Positions 12,166 through 21,989 of a DNA stretch of 64,000 nucleotides are shown here, piece by piece. A program made the position numbers and the translations under genes. Numbering within the stretch: position 1 is the first letter of the stretch; every line of letters begins with the position of its first letter. The DNA comes from Hormiphora californensis (taxonomy: Eukaryota > Ctenophora > Tentaculata > Cydippida > Pleurobrachiidae): the NCBI GenBank assembly GCA_020137815.1, contig CM035351.1, positions 601,938-665,937 of the forward strand. Reading direction: 5' to 3'. Under the pieces are notes generated by a model that was not told the DNA's origin, did no database searches, and worked only from the letters and a program-made list of their open reading frames with translations.

Positions 12166-12460
12166 TTAACTATATCTACATAAAAAAACCCTGTTTTCAT
12201 ACATGATCCTGTTTTCATACATGATCCTGTTTTCATACATGATATATATGAGTAGTTGGATACGAGTATGAGTGTAACTTCTACACCGAGGTGGTAATGT
12301 GTGTTGTAAGTCACCCAGGGGTTAGGCAACTACAACGTAACCGTGGTATGTGAGAGAAGACCCACACCCTATAACACGGGTGCCATTCTTTGCCACGGAT
12401 CTGGACCAGTTCAAGGTCGAGATACCTGGACCCATACATACCCCTGCTTTGTATGGCTGA

Positions 12461-12965
12461 CCACCTACAATTTCCCACCTTCACCTACTTCAGGCACCCA
12501 TTTTTCTCCCGTCTTCGAGGCGTCGCATTGTACACCCACAGTTCACCGCCATATATCAGCCATAACCAGTGATACTCCTTTAAATTCAACTGCTTTACCC
12601 AAGTATTAACATCCACATCACGCAAGTCAAAACCTCATTTTGTCATTCTCTCTTTCGTAGAACGCAGGGCCATTCTAAGCATATCAGGCAGGCTCTACTG
12701 CCACCCAATCACAGCAAAGTCCAGGCTGTGGATGGTCTTAACTCATATGACTCGTTCGCAAGACATCCTAGGCTAGGGTGTATTAATCTACCACCCGGCT
12801 GAGGGTGGAAGTAAACTCATCTCAGATGAGTCAACTGGTAATATTGTAGCCCTTGACCCTTCGGGTCACCTTCACAATCAAATTAATTCTACAGCCTCCG
12901 GAGTGACGACAATAGGCACCTACAACACGTGAAATCCGGGGGTCCGACTATTGGTTAGGAACACC
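12461..12965. other. No gene recognised
   Basis: I see nothing supportable here. Confidence 0.45.
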
Positions 12966-12974
12966 GTTTGTATA

Positions 12975-13280
12975 AAAGATTATGAACATCACCCCGAATT
13001 GACCCCGAAATGATCCCCAATTGATCCTGTAGCACTCCAAAATGAGGTCCCAAATTGACCCCGAAATGATCCAAAATTGACCCTGAAATGATCCCGAAGT
13101 GACCTGGAAATGACCCCGAATTGATCCTATAGCACTCCAAAACGAGGTCCCGATTTGACCCCAAATTGATCCCGAATTGCTCCTGTAGCACTCCAAAACG
13201 AGGTCCCAAAGTGACCCTGAATTGACCCCGAAATGATCCCGAAGTGACTCCAATTCCGAAGTGACCCCGAACTCCGAAGT
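12975..13280. repeat. Degenerate minisatellite
   Basis: Many imperfect copies of a roughly 10-bp unit (TGACCCCGAA / TGATCCCGAA), with a higher-order unit containing TGTAGCACTCCAAAACGAGG repeated about three times. Open minus-strand frames (about 84-101 aa) come only from this repeat. Confidence 0.8.
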
Positions 13281-13415
13281 AATTTAAATGTTTGAGATCT
13301 AATAATCTAATAACTCATTTTTAAATTTACAATTAAACTTGGTCAAAATGGTAAAATATTTTAGGAAATTGTTTTCCGTAAATACGACTACCATATTTAT
13401 TGATAAAAGTTACAA

Positions 13416-13725
13416 GTACTCATACTTGTATCGGTTTATTGCTCTCCAGTGCTCTCCAGTGACTCTCCGCTCAATACGCATATGAGTAGTTTCATACGAT
13501 TATGAGAACTTTCAAAAATTGCAATATTTTCATCGACCTAGCCTTCATACGAGTATGAGTACTTTTTCTACAAGTACTCATACTCGTATTTGCCTATATA
13601 CGCGTATGAGAACTTTCATACGAGTATGAGTAGTTTTTGATACGAGTATGAGTACTTTACTCATACTCGTATCAAAGTCCTCATACTCGTACGAGTATGA
13701 GTACTTCATACGCGTATGAGTAGAT
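13416..13725. repeat. Cluster of ACTCATAC/GTATGAGT motifs
   Basis: About a dozen half-sites ACTCATAC or GTATGAGT, joined through CG or TCGTA to make short palindromes. They are the same motif that punctuates the 6.4-kb foldback, here outside the element and in dense head-to-head arrangement. Confidence 0.75.
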
Positions 13726-13726
13726 T

Positions 13727-13727
<1 letters not shown>

Positions 13728-13772
<45 letters not shown>
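13728..13772. repeat. (GA)n microsatellite
   Basis: Uninterrupted GA run. Confidence 0.9.
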
Positions 13773-13776
<4 letters not shown>

Positions 13777-14022
13777 GAAGAGAGAGAAACACGATAACAA
13801 ACAAGTGAGAATATTGAGATTTAAAAAAGAGGACGCTAAGGTGAGAAAAAAGGGAGGTTCAAAAAGAGTGGCACCAGATGTGGCGCCTACAAACGATACT
13901 GTTATACTTGGGGGAAGAAAGTAAACAACCAATCAGAACTCGTTATTTAGGTCACGTGACTGGTTATCAGCCAATCAGGGACCAGTATATACTTGGGGGA
14001 ACAGAAGAAAGGGGCTGGGGGT

Positions 14023-14384
14023 TGTATATAACAGAGTATTATAGAGGAGGGAAGGAAGGGTGGTATAAATATAGCAGATCTGATGATACATTATACAAGG
14101 TGGCCCATAAATTATGATAGCGGGGGAAGAGCCGTACCTCCAAAACGGTGATAGTTGTGCAAAAAAAACTACGGGAACATACTGGAACAATTCCTGGACG
14201 GCTTTTTGCAAATTATGAAATTTTTATTCAAAAGTTCATTTTTCATTCATGAATTTTCTACATGTTCATTAATGAATTAAGGACTCTAATTTACCGAGAG
14301 TGGGTTGTATATAACAGAGAAGAGTATTATTATAGAGGAGGGAAGGAAGGGTGGTATAAATATAGCAGATCTGATGATACATTA
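14023..14384. repeat. Direct repeat pair of about 75 bp
   Basis: The segment with TATTATAGAGGAGGGAAGG at about 14023-14095 recurs at about 14307-14384 with few changes. The intervening 210 bp shows no coding sequence. Confidence 0.75.
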
Positions 14385-14564
14385 TATATGAATCTTACAC
14401 CAAATGCACACAGTGAGATGTATAATATATGACAGTGAGATGTTGGGTTATCTATCACTCACTCCCACCACACACACTGACCAACACACACTCAGAATGT
14501 ATGTGTTTCCCTGTGTGGGTGTGTAGAAAGAAGAATATATGTAAATTACTGATGCGAATGAGTG

Positions 14565-15150
14565 TCAGACAGAGCGAGATAGAGAAATAGTGACAGACAA
14601 AAAGAGAAAGGAAGAGAGAGAATGACAGACAGAAAGAGAGAGGGAGAGAGTGTGACAGACAGAAAGAGAGAGAGAGAGAGAGAGAAATAGACAGAGAGCG
14701 AGAGAGAAATGGTAACACACAGAGTATCCTCTCAGAGTGACAGACAGAGAGTAAGGGGTAGAGAGAGTGCAAGAGAAAGAAGGAGTGACAGACAGAGGGC
14801 TGATGTAGGGGGAGAGAGGAAGAGAGAAAGAGAGAGTGTAAGAGAAAGAAAGAGTGACAGACAGAGGACTGTTGTAGGGGGAGAGAGAAAGAGAGTGTAA
14901 GAGAAAGAAAGAGTGACAGACAGAGGGTAGGTACACGAAAACAATTTACCACGAGTGACGTGGGGAATCGTAAAATGCGTTTTTTCTTTGCAGTTCGCTA
15001 ATTATCAGAGAAAACTAAAGAGGGAATGTAATGGAGAGAGACGCTAGGAAGACAGAGAGAAAGAGAGCTAGAAAGACAGAAAGGATAGAGATAGAGATAG
15101 AGAGAGGGAAAGAGAGAGAGCGAAAGATAGAGAGAGATAGTTGTGCCATC
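14565..15150. repeat. GA-rich degenerate tandem repeat
   Basis: Interrupted (GA)n with recurring GAGTGACAGACAGAGGG-type units. Long minus-strand frames (up to 165 aa of Ser/Leu) are translations of the repeat and are not genes. Confidence 0.75.
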
Positions 15151-15801
15151 TGAAGAGAGAAGAGGACAAACCGCAATCCACTACGGACCACACACATACC
15201 TGAGATCGTGTCAGTGTGGCTTCACTCTTATATCCATGGCACACTAAATGAGAGAGAGTGTGTGGTTAATGCAAGGGAAGTTTCCCTAAAATAATATGTT
15301 TTGGAGAATCCCCGGATTTCAATTTAAAGGGAAATTGGTGGTGAGTAAACTGATTGGTCAATTTTTAAATACTATCACTCAGCGGCGGATTGGAAGTTGA
15401 CCCAAGTGAAACTGCTCAAAACCACTTTTTCTTCAATTCTGGGAATTCACTGGTTTAGAGATTTTAGGACAGGTAATATGTTACTCATTGACCTTTTTGG
15501 CACTTTCGTAACCAATCACATATTACAGAATTTAGTAAGGAAGGGTATTCGGTCATAATTATTATTCGGTCATGACCAATAGGGAACTGGAAAACCTAAC
15601 AAGAACAACTAAAACTTTCATGTAGACTAGCTGTGCAACTCCCGTCATTGCCAAGGCCCCCGAAATGTTCATGGGCTGGCATACATCTGTGGCCTGAAGC
15701 CTGCAAAGTATACTCAGGATAGGGCCAGGCATAATGACGGAAAATTAATTTGAGATATGTCCTCAGGATGTTGAGACCGCCCGTAGGGGCAGGCAGAAGT
15801 T
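15151..15801. other. No gene recognised; possible retroelement 5' leader
   Basis: Ordinary sequence. The last 150 bp before the ORF at 15802 may be its leader. Confidence 0.4.
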
Positions 15802-16860
15802 ATGACGGAGAAACTCAATACCTCTGATGCAGATGCCGATCCACTGGAATGCTGGGGTTTGTCGATGATGGAAAAACTTCGTTGTGCAGTAGAGGACGTT
15901 TTTTATATCAAGAACGGGCTCAAACAACCAAGTGAACAACAGGTTGATGGAGTATTGTCCAAGTTATTGGATTCTAGTTTGTATGATGATCCTGAGCAGT
16001 ATATTGAGGACGCACTGCCGAAAGACTCCGAAATGAGAAAGTATAATGTTGATCGTTTCATGGCTTTCACCGAGAACCTCTCTCGTCATATTTTTCGGAT
16101 AGTGAGAGAAATAGGACCAGTTATGAAGGAGAAACGTCTGTATGCAACTGCCCGAATGAAAGAACGCCTGGAACTAGAGGAGTGTAATCAGAAGCTCAAG
16201 GAGGTACAAGAAGAGCTTGGCACTTTTAAGGAAGAAATCGACAAACATCGGGTATCAAGGATTGAACTGCAAGAGAAGCTGATTGAAGCACAAAATACTT
16301 TGATTGAAGTACAAGGTCGGAAACTTAGTTCAGTGTCAGAGTCTGTTCAGAAGCAATTGCAGGGCTACTCCAAGGTGCTTGTACAGAATTGCTCTGCAGC
16401 TATTACACCATCCCGCCTCCAAGCAGCATTGAAGAAAGCGACTGTACCGCATCCAAGTACAACCGCGGAAGAAGCAACTCTTGATCGCAAGTTGAATTTG
16501 GTTATATTTGGGCTGCCAGAAACTACGGCAAGGGCTACTGAGCATGAAGTTCAGGATATCTTTGGAGAGCTCAATGAAAAACCAGTCATATCTTCTACAA
16601 AGCGTATTGGCGAAAAGACTGATAACCGACCGAGACCAGTAATTGTTACACTTGAAAGGAGGGAAACTTTGTTACAACTTCTAAGAAAAGCAAAACAGCT
16701 CCGAGATTCAGAGAAATTCTCCTCGGTGTTTCTCTCCCCCGACCTAACACCGGAGGAGCAGCGAGAGCGGAAAACTCTCGTTGATACAGTGAAAGGACTG
16801 AGGCGAGACAATCCGAATGGACGATACTGGGTTAGCAGGGGGGTAATTAAATGTGGCTGA
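15802..16860 (+). CDS. Retroelement ORF1p-like protein
   Basis: A 352-aa uninterrupted frame. Residues about 115-185 are heptad-rich and charged (ERLELEECNQKLKEVQEELG), so probably a coiled coil. Residues about 226-345 contain LNLVIFGLPE, KRIGEK, RPRPVIVTL and FLSPDLTPEEQRERKTLV, the order seen in the RRM-like domain of LINE ORF1 proteins (L1/Transposase_22-type). Such proteins trimerise and bind element RNA. There is no splice site or frame break inside. It is followed by one copy of a 514-bp repeat, and an antisense ORF2-like fragment lies downstream, so its own ORF2 is missing or displaced. It may be an exapted single-copy gene, but a retroelement remnant is more likely. Confidence 0.7.
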   Translation: MTEKLNTSDADADPLECWGLSMMEKLRCAVEDVFYIKNGLKQPSEQQVDGVLSKLLDSSLYDDPEQYIEDALPKDSEMRKYNVDRFMAFTENLSRHIFRIVREIGPVMKEKRLYATARMKERLELEECNQKLKEVQEELGTFKEEIDKHRVSRIELQEKLIEAQNTLIEVQGRKLSSVSESVQKQLQGYSKVLVQNCSAAITPSRLQAALKKATVPHPSTTAEEATLDRKLNLVIFGLPETTARATEHEVQDIFGELNEKPVISSTKRIGEKTDNRPRPVIVTLERRETLLQLLRKAKQLRDSEKFSSVFLSPDLTPEEQRERKTLVDTVKGLRRDNPNGRYWVSRGVIKCG

Positions 16861-16978
16861 CCTGCTACATGTAATTTGTACTCTAAAGAGACTTCAAAAG
16901 GAACCTTATGACTATCAATTTAGCCCACAAAAAGGGGCAGTATATGTTGTATTTTATCCAATGTATACATTTTAGATT

Positions 16979-17492
16979 TAATCCATATAATAAATTCCAA
17001 AATGTTAGTCCGATAATTGTTTTCTCCCTACTCCTCCTACAGTTTTTGAGCTAGACCCCTGAAAATTTGTACACTGGTACTTTGGACCAAGGCGGGTGTA
17101 AGTACGGGCTCAGATTTTTGATCCGATCTTTACAACAGTGACGTCACGGGGTGACGTCATTGCGCCAAAAATACTTACATTTTTCAAACGCTTCTAAGAC
17201 CCTGAAAACGGCTCTAAATCAAAAAACTAACGCAATAGTGGGGAAAGAGAATCGTTTGAACTTCATTTTACATGATAGCGATTTCCCGTAACTCAATGTT
17301 TAAGGGTCGTAAATCGCGTCGGGAAAGTTAAAAATGCCAAAAATACGATATTTTTCACCGTAGCCACCCAAAATCTTATCCAATCGATATGAAACTTGGT
17401 CGTTATGTGAACTTTAATGTCCTTTGGCCAGGGGTTCCCGGAAAACGGATTGGCAAGATGAGAACTGACCGGAGTTCTTATAATTCTAAATT
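16979..17492 (+). repeat. 514-bp dispersed repeat, copy 1
   Basis: Nearly identical, without indels, to 19479-19992 (exact offset 2500). It contains two TGACGTCA sites (CRE-type palindromes) 6 bp apart near 17140-17158. The ends are not TG...CA, so it does not look like an LTR. Confidence 0.85.
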
Positions 17493-17730
17493 TTTTTTTG
17501 AAAATTCACTAACCCCAACACCGATTGGCATCACTTTCCAACAGCCGAAGAGAAGCTGCCGAAGAGAGAAAGGGGGTAACCGTATGAAGAGTTAATCGCG
17601 ATGAGTCTCATTCACATTGGGTTCGATCATTTGCCCCCGGTGTTGGGGTTAGTAATAAATAAATAAATAAATCTTAAAATCACTCACTCAAATAATCAAT
17701 AAATCTTACAAATAAAATCTCACACATGAT
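17493..17730. other. No gene recognised
   Basis: Short interval with an AAAT microsatellite near 17651-17672. Confidence 0.4.
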
Positions 17731-18552
17731 TCAGATATTGAAGTCAATGCTACCGAGTCCTACTGGGGTGTATTTAATTCGACACCCCCTCAGAGATCTC
17801 AATGTTGCGATTAGTAAGCAGAATCTCAGCCTCCTTCTGATAGCTGCCAACGCCTCGCTGTACATCTCTCCATGCTTGTCCTCGATGTGTCTGGCTGTCT
17901 TCTTCATCGCCCTGTCCATTTCTGGGCCAACACCACCTGTTGTTGTAAACACCAGTGGAGAGAAGGTCCCGCCCTCTACAATCTGCACTCGTCTCATGTA
18001 GCACGTCTTCTTGGACTTTTCGTGATTTTTGTACAGAGATGATGGCTTGATGTTGAGATATGAAGCTGCCATCGGGTGACAGACTCTGACATCCATGTAG
18101 GACATCTGGTCCGGAGCCCACAATCCCATGCAAACGATGTCCATACGGGCGTCTCTATCTGTATTTGCCCAAGGATACTGCTGCATTTCTTGGTCGTAAT
18201 CCTCACATGGTTGTAAGAGTTTTTCAGTTTCTATAGACCTGACACCAGCGTAGGATAAGATATCAGCAAAGTTGTCTCTCAGGCGGTCGTGTCTGTAGAT
18301 TGTGTAACCACCTTTGTGACAGGACAATGCGTGATCGGCACTGTTACTGGACCCACATGGGCATTTGGCGGGGAGATCAAGAAACGGTAATCCAAATCGA
18401 AGGTGCATCGCATCGACAAACTCTTGTTTGGTCAGGTGATGTCCATGTGCTTCGATGGGTCTTGCTGTCAGCCAAGATGATGCCCCGGGCTCTTGGTTTA
18501 GTGAATGTAACCGGTTCTCCGTGTCAGTCATCTTTTCTTTCAGGGATTTCAT
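17731..18552 (-). CDS. Retroelement C-terminal zinc-finger/nuclease-like fragment
   Basis: A 273-aa frame with no upstream RT core. Visible features in order: GASSWLTARPIEAHG near residue 23, a Cys/His cluster (C64, C66, H74, C78, H79), then RHDRLRD, an ARMDIVCMG segment and SYMDVRVCHP. This series resembles the C-terminal region of reverse-transcriptase-bearing proteins common in cnidarian and sponge genomes, where a Zn knuckle precedes a restriction-endonuclease-like fold. The nuclease assignment is inference from the D...E/D-V pattern. The frame starts at an arbitrary Met and lacks RT motifs, so it is probably a 5'-truncated element copy, opposite in direction to the ORF1-like gene. Confidence 0.55.
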   Translation of the reverse strand: MKSLKEKMTDTENRLHSLNQEPGASSWLTARPIEAHGHHLTKQEFVDAMHLRFGLPFLDLPAKCPCGSSNSADHALSCHKGGYTIYRHDRLRDNFADILSYAGVRSIETEKLLQPCEDYDQEMQQYPWANTDRDARMDIVCMGLWAPDQMSYMDVRVCHPMAASYLNIKPSSLYKNHEKSKKTCYMRRVQIVEGGTFSPLVFTTTGGVGPEMDRAMKKTARHIEDKHGEMYSEALAAIRRRLRFCLLIATLRSLRGCRIKYTPVGLGSIDFNI

Positions 18553-18625
18553 CTGGACAAGATGTCTTTCAATTGTTCTTTCTTCGCATTCCTTGGTTCT
18601 TTCTCTGGTGATCTTCTCGATTCAA

Positions 18626-18780
18626 TTCACGAATTTGGAATTTTTCGTCGACTTTTTTTGGCGACATAAAACGCGAGGAAATTTTCAATGAATTTTAAAA
18701 TTTTACACTGCGCGCGTAATTCTAGGTTCCGCGCGCGGCGTAATGATTTACCCGCCTCGCCAAAATTGTAATGGCCGTTT
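18626..18780 (+). repeat. CG-rich dispersed repeat, copy 1
   Basis: Starts with TTCACGAATTTGGAATTTTT and includes TTACACTGCGCGCGTAAT. It recurs at 19992-20172 with a small insertion of about 45 bp in the second copy. Confidence 0.8.
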
Positions 18781-18856
18781 TTTCAAAAACCCAAGGTGAT
18801 AAAGGTCCTCCCAAACTATTATGTCCCTTGCTGCGCGCGACCGGATTTTAGACAGC

Positions 18857-18973
18857 CATAGCTCCACCCCCTGATGAGATAGAGACTTGAAATTTGTTTT
18901 GTGAGGAGATCATGTCGAGTTCTTCCTACAAAACAAATTTCAAGTCTTTATCTCATCAGGGAGTGGAGCTATG
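18857..18973. repeat. Hairpin, 46-bp arms
   Basis: 18857-18902 pairs with 18928-18973 with few mismatches, around a loop of about 25 bp. The arms include CATAGCTCCAC and GACTTGAAATTTGTTTTGT and their complements. Confidence 0.85.
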
Positions 18974-19031
18974 ACCGTGGGAAATTTCACAAAACCCGAG
19001 TGAGGGACATAGTAGTTTGGGGAGTACTTTA

Positions 19032-19351
19032 GTAGGAGCGGTTAGATCACCACGTGGTTAAAGTCGCATGCCACCCCTTTTTGCGCATTGTCATAGCTCC
19101 TCGAGGTCGCATCCAATCATTATCAAGAAATGTCCCTCAAGTTTTCGCTTCTCCTTGACTGTCTGGCGGCGCCAGACCCCAATTTGAGCGACAGTGCGCT
19201 CAGATGGGTCGCGGCGCCAGACAGCTCCTTGAGGAGATCTACAGGTTTGATGAAGGTCACTTATGGATTGGATGCAAAATGAAGCCGTGAGAGTAACCTG
19301 AGATTAGGGTGGCGCGCGACTTTCTGCACGTGCTGATCTAACCGCTCCTAC
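19032..19351. mobile_element. Short foldback element
   Basis: GTAGGAGCGGTTAGATCA (19032-19049) is mirrored at 19334-19351. The arms continue through CACGTG and GTCGC, and an internal pair GGCGCCAGAC lies near the centre. The terminal CTCCTACTATGAGACTCATT recurs at 20175-20194, evidence of a second, rearranged copy. Confidence 0.7.
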
Positions 19352-19374
19352 TATGAGACTCATTGCAAGGAACA

Positions 19375-19478
19375 AACAAATTATCTTTTTAAAATCAAAC
19401 ACAAATGTCACCGGTTATATGAGGATAAATTACCATTTACCAGGTCACGGGTTCTATTCCCAGCAAACGGGTACTCTA
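19375..19478 (+). repeat. About 100-bp repeat, copy 1
   Basis: The segment with TCACCGGTTATATGAGGATA and CCAGCAAACGGGTACTCT recurs at about 20457-20566. Confidence 0.8.
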
Positions 19479-19992
19479 TAATCCATATAATAAATTCCAA
19501 AATGTTAGTCCGATAATTGTTTTCTCCCTACTCCTCCTACAGTTTTTGAGCTAGACCCCTGAAAATTTGTACACTGGTACTTTGGACCAAGGCGGGTGTA
19601 AGTACGGGCTCAGATTTTTGATCCGATCTTTACAACAGTGACGTCACGGGGTGACGTCATTGCGACAAAAAGACTTACATTTTTCAAACGCTTCTAAGAC
19701 CCTGAAAACGGCTCTAAATCAAAAAACTAACGCAATAGTGGGGAAAGAGAATCGTTTGAACTTCATTTTACATGATAGCGATTTCCCGTAACTCAATGTT
19801 TAAGGGTCGTAAATCGCGTCGGGAAAGTTAAAAATGCCAAAAATACGATATTTTTCACCGTAGCCACCCAAAATCTTATCCAATCGATACGAAACTTGGT
19901 CGTTATGTGAACTTTAATGTCCTTTGGCCAGGGGTTCCCGGAAAACGGATTGGAAAGATGAGAACTGACCGGAGTTCTTATAATTCTAAATT
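19479..19992 (+). repeat. 514-bp dispersed repeat, copy 2
   Basis: Direct copy of 16979-17492 with only a handful of substitutions and no indels. It joins directly to the CG-rich repeat at 19992. Confidence 0.85.
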
Positions 19993-20172
19993 CACGAATT
20001 TGGAATTTTTCGTCGACTTTTTTTGGCGAGGAAATTTTCAATACAATGAATTATAAAATTTTACACTGCGCGCGTAATCCTAGGTTCCGCGCGCGGCGTA
20101 AAAAAGCAGCGCTTTTTTGGAAAAATTCGCGCGTTACAGTAAATGATTTACCCGCCTCGCCAAAATTGTAAC
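19992..20172 (+). repeat. CG-rich dispersed repeat, copy 2
   Basis: Copy of 18626-18780, with extra sequence AAAAAGCAGCGCTTTTTTGG inserted after CGCGCGGCGT. Confidence 0.8.
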
Positions 20173-20195
20173 GCGCTCCTACTATGAGACTCATT

Positions 20196-20452
20196 AGGGA
20201 TCCCTAATAAAGTTGTGACTTGTCACCAAACATGTGGTTCCCGTGGCGGCGCGGCTTCAAAATGCGCGATTGTAACTTGTCACCGCATGGTTTACGCCGC
20301 GCCGCAGCTACGCGCAGTGGGAACCACGTGCGTTTTGGTACGCGCACACGCGGTGACAAGTCACAACCGCGCCTCCGCAAGACTACAGTGACAAGTTACA
20401 ACTTTATTAGGGATCCCTCAAAGGGATCCCTAATAAAGTTGTAACTTGTCAC
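20196..20452. mobile_element. Palindromic MITE plus extra terminal copy
   Basis: AGGGATCCCTAATAAAGTTG (20196) is mirrored at 20388-20418. A third copy of the end (20422-20452) follows in direct orientation. The interior is GC-rich and itself partly self-complementary (GGTGACAAGTCACAA). No protein is encoded. Confidence 0.75.
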
Positions 20453-20456
20453 TAAG

Positions 20457-21353
20457 GAACAAACAAATTAATTTATCTTTTAAAAATCAAACACAAATGT
20501 CACCGGTTATATGAGGATAAATTACCATTTACCAGGTCACGGGTTCCCAGCAAACGGGTACTCTAGTAATAATAATAATAATAATAGTCCTTGGGGTCTT
20601 TTGAAAATTCTGCCTTCTGGGCCGATATTTTCGCCATTTGCGACGTAATATTGGCATGATGAGTAACTTCAGGTGAATTTGTGATATATTTGGTTAACTT
20701 AGACTGTACTGAGCGCAGATCGAGGGCAGAACGACATCGAAGTCCGGAGAAATTTAAAATTTTGGGCAAAAATCAAGCTTTGCAGCCAGAATACCGGTCC
20801 TATTCAAGTTTAAGAGGTGGTTCACGCTTCCGTAAAGCCTGGTTCTCTATCGCCTAGAGCCTTTAGGCTAGAGATTAGATCAAGAAAGATTCGAGAGGGG
20901 AGTTTTCAAAAATTTAAAAGTTTGGCGTCGCGTTTTTTTGTTGGGTGAGTTTGATCTAATCGTCGCGTCGCATAACGGCCTTTGCGCGGCGTAAAGCACA
21001 ATAACGCAACGCTTTAAACATGAAGTTTTAGCGCGTTACAACTATTAAGCGACAAATGCAGCGCAAAGTCCTTCTGAAATCACGTTTCGAAACTTATTTT
21101 TTTAGGAACTCCCTCTGACAAAATTTTGTTTGATCCTTGGAATGCGCTGCAGCCCCCTCATGCGCGCACCCCCGCATATTATAAGGGGCCTGCAACGTAT
21201 GCCAAGTTTGATCCTTTTCTTTGTCTGATTCGTGATGTTCCGCGCCGTTTCTCCATATCATTACCATAGTGCTTCTTGTATTAGCTCCATATCCTTCATT
21301 TTACCCCGTTTTACAGTTGAAAAGGTTTATGTAAAACATACAAGTCTTTAGAA
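20457..21353. other. No gene recognised; repeat copy and SMN upstream region
   Basis: Holds the second copy of the 100-bp repeat (20457-20566), a (TAA)n tract at 20573-20590 and otherwise unassigned sequence up to the SMN start. The last few hundred bases presumably contain the SMN promoter, but I see no defined core element. Confidence 0.5.
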
Positions 21354-21989
21354 ATGGAGTTATTGACCTCAGACTCTGACGCTTGGGATGATTCAGCATT
21401 GATCAAAGCGTGGGACAGCACAATGCAAGCATTTAAAGATGAAATTTATAACGAGAAAAGTGGCCAGTCTCATCATCAATCCTCATCTGGTGTACCTCAT
21501 AATGGTGGGGGAAAGAAGAAACGAAAAAATAAAAAGAAGCGACAGTTTGATGAACACTGGGAGGTTGGTCAGAGCTGTGAGGCTAAGTATGCAGAAGATG
21601 GACTGTTTTACCCTGCAGAGATTGTTGCAGTGGGAGATACGTTTGTGACAGTTTGTTATACTGAGTATGACGAGGAGATGGACGTGATGTTGGGAGATTT
21701 GAGGGTGGTTCAAGAGGAGAGTGTTGAACCCCAACCGCCCCCTCCATGCCCCGTCCACCACCACCAGCAACACCCATCCCAACACCCGCCCCACCCTAGT
21801 ACGATGATGATGGGTCACACTCACGGCCCCATTCCTCCCCCACCCTGCCCACCACACCCCTTCGCAACTACCAACTGCACTGATGAGTCCCTGGCAGCGA
21901 TGTTAATGAGCTGGTACAAAACTGGGTATACCACGGGGTATTATCAGGCGCTGAGAGAACACAACATAATGCCTGAACACAAACAGTGA
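21354..21989 (+). CDS. SMN1: Survival motor neuron protein (SMN), intronless
   Basis: A complete 211-aa protein with all three SMN hallmarks. Residues about 8-32 (DAWDDSALIKAWDSTMQAFKDE) match the Gemin2-binding segment. Residues 54-63 are a lysine-rich stretch. Residues 68-120 form the Tudor domain, with cage-position aromatics Y79, Y86, Y102 and Y105 (human SMN has Trp at the first). Residues 180-202 (LAAMLMSWYKTGYTTGYYQALRE) are the C-terminal YG box used for oligomerisation. A Pro/His-rich linker (127-168) replaces the human poly-Pro region. SMN assembles Sm rings on snRNAs by binding dimethyl-arginine Sm tails. Human SMN is 294 aa in several exons; this copy has no intron. The frame is intact and the motifs are strong, so a functional gene is likely; a retrocopy cannot be excluded. 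Confidence 0.93.
   Translation: MELLTSDSDAWDDSALIKAWDSTMQAFKDEIYNEKSGQSHHQSSSGVPHNGGGKKKRKNKKKRQFDEHWEVGQSCEAKYAEDGLFYPAEIVAVGDTFVTVCYTEYDEEMDVMLGDLRVVQEESVEPQPPPPCPVHHHQQHPSQHPPHPSTMMMGHTHGPIPPPPCPPHPFATTNCTDESLAAMLMSWYKTGYTTGYYQALREHNIMPEHKQ

Larger units (their letters stand above)
6084..12460. mobile_element. 6.4-kb nested foldback element
   Basis: The left end (TCAGCCATACAAAGCAGGGG at 6084) is mirrored by the right end (12460), and the arms pair inward for kilobases. The best-preserved part is an inverted repeat of about 1.3 kb (about 7265-8577 with 9083-10393) around a spacer of about 0.5 kb. A 300-bp core with two flanking ACTCATACTCGTATG motifs occurs three times: about 6660-6965 and 8680-8985 direct, 10860-11175 inverted. 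The right arm carries two later insertions (11512-11683 and 11697-12165) that the left arm lacks. Mirrored open frames such as 7295-7477 with 10181-10363 are by-products of the symmetry. No transposase is visible. Confidence 0.8.

Noticed and set aside
16979-19992. LTR retrotransposon bounded by the two 514-bp repeats
   Set aside because: No TG...CA ends, no primer-binding site or polypurine tract seen, and the internal ORF is antisense and not of Gag-Pol type.
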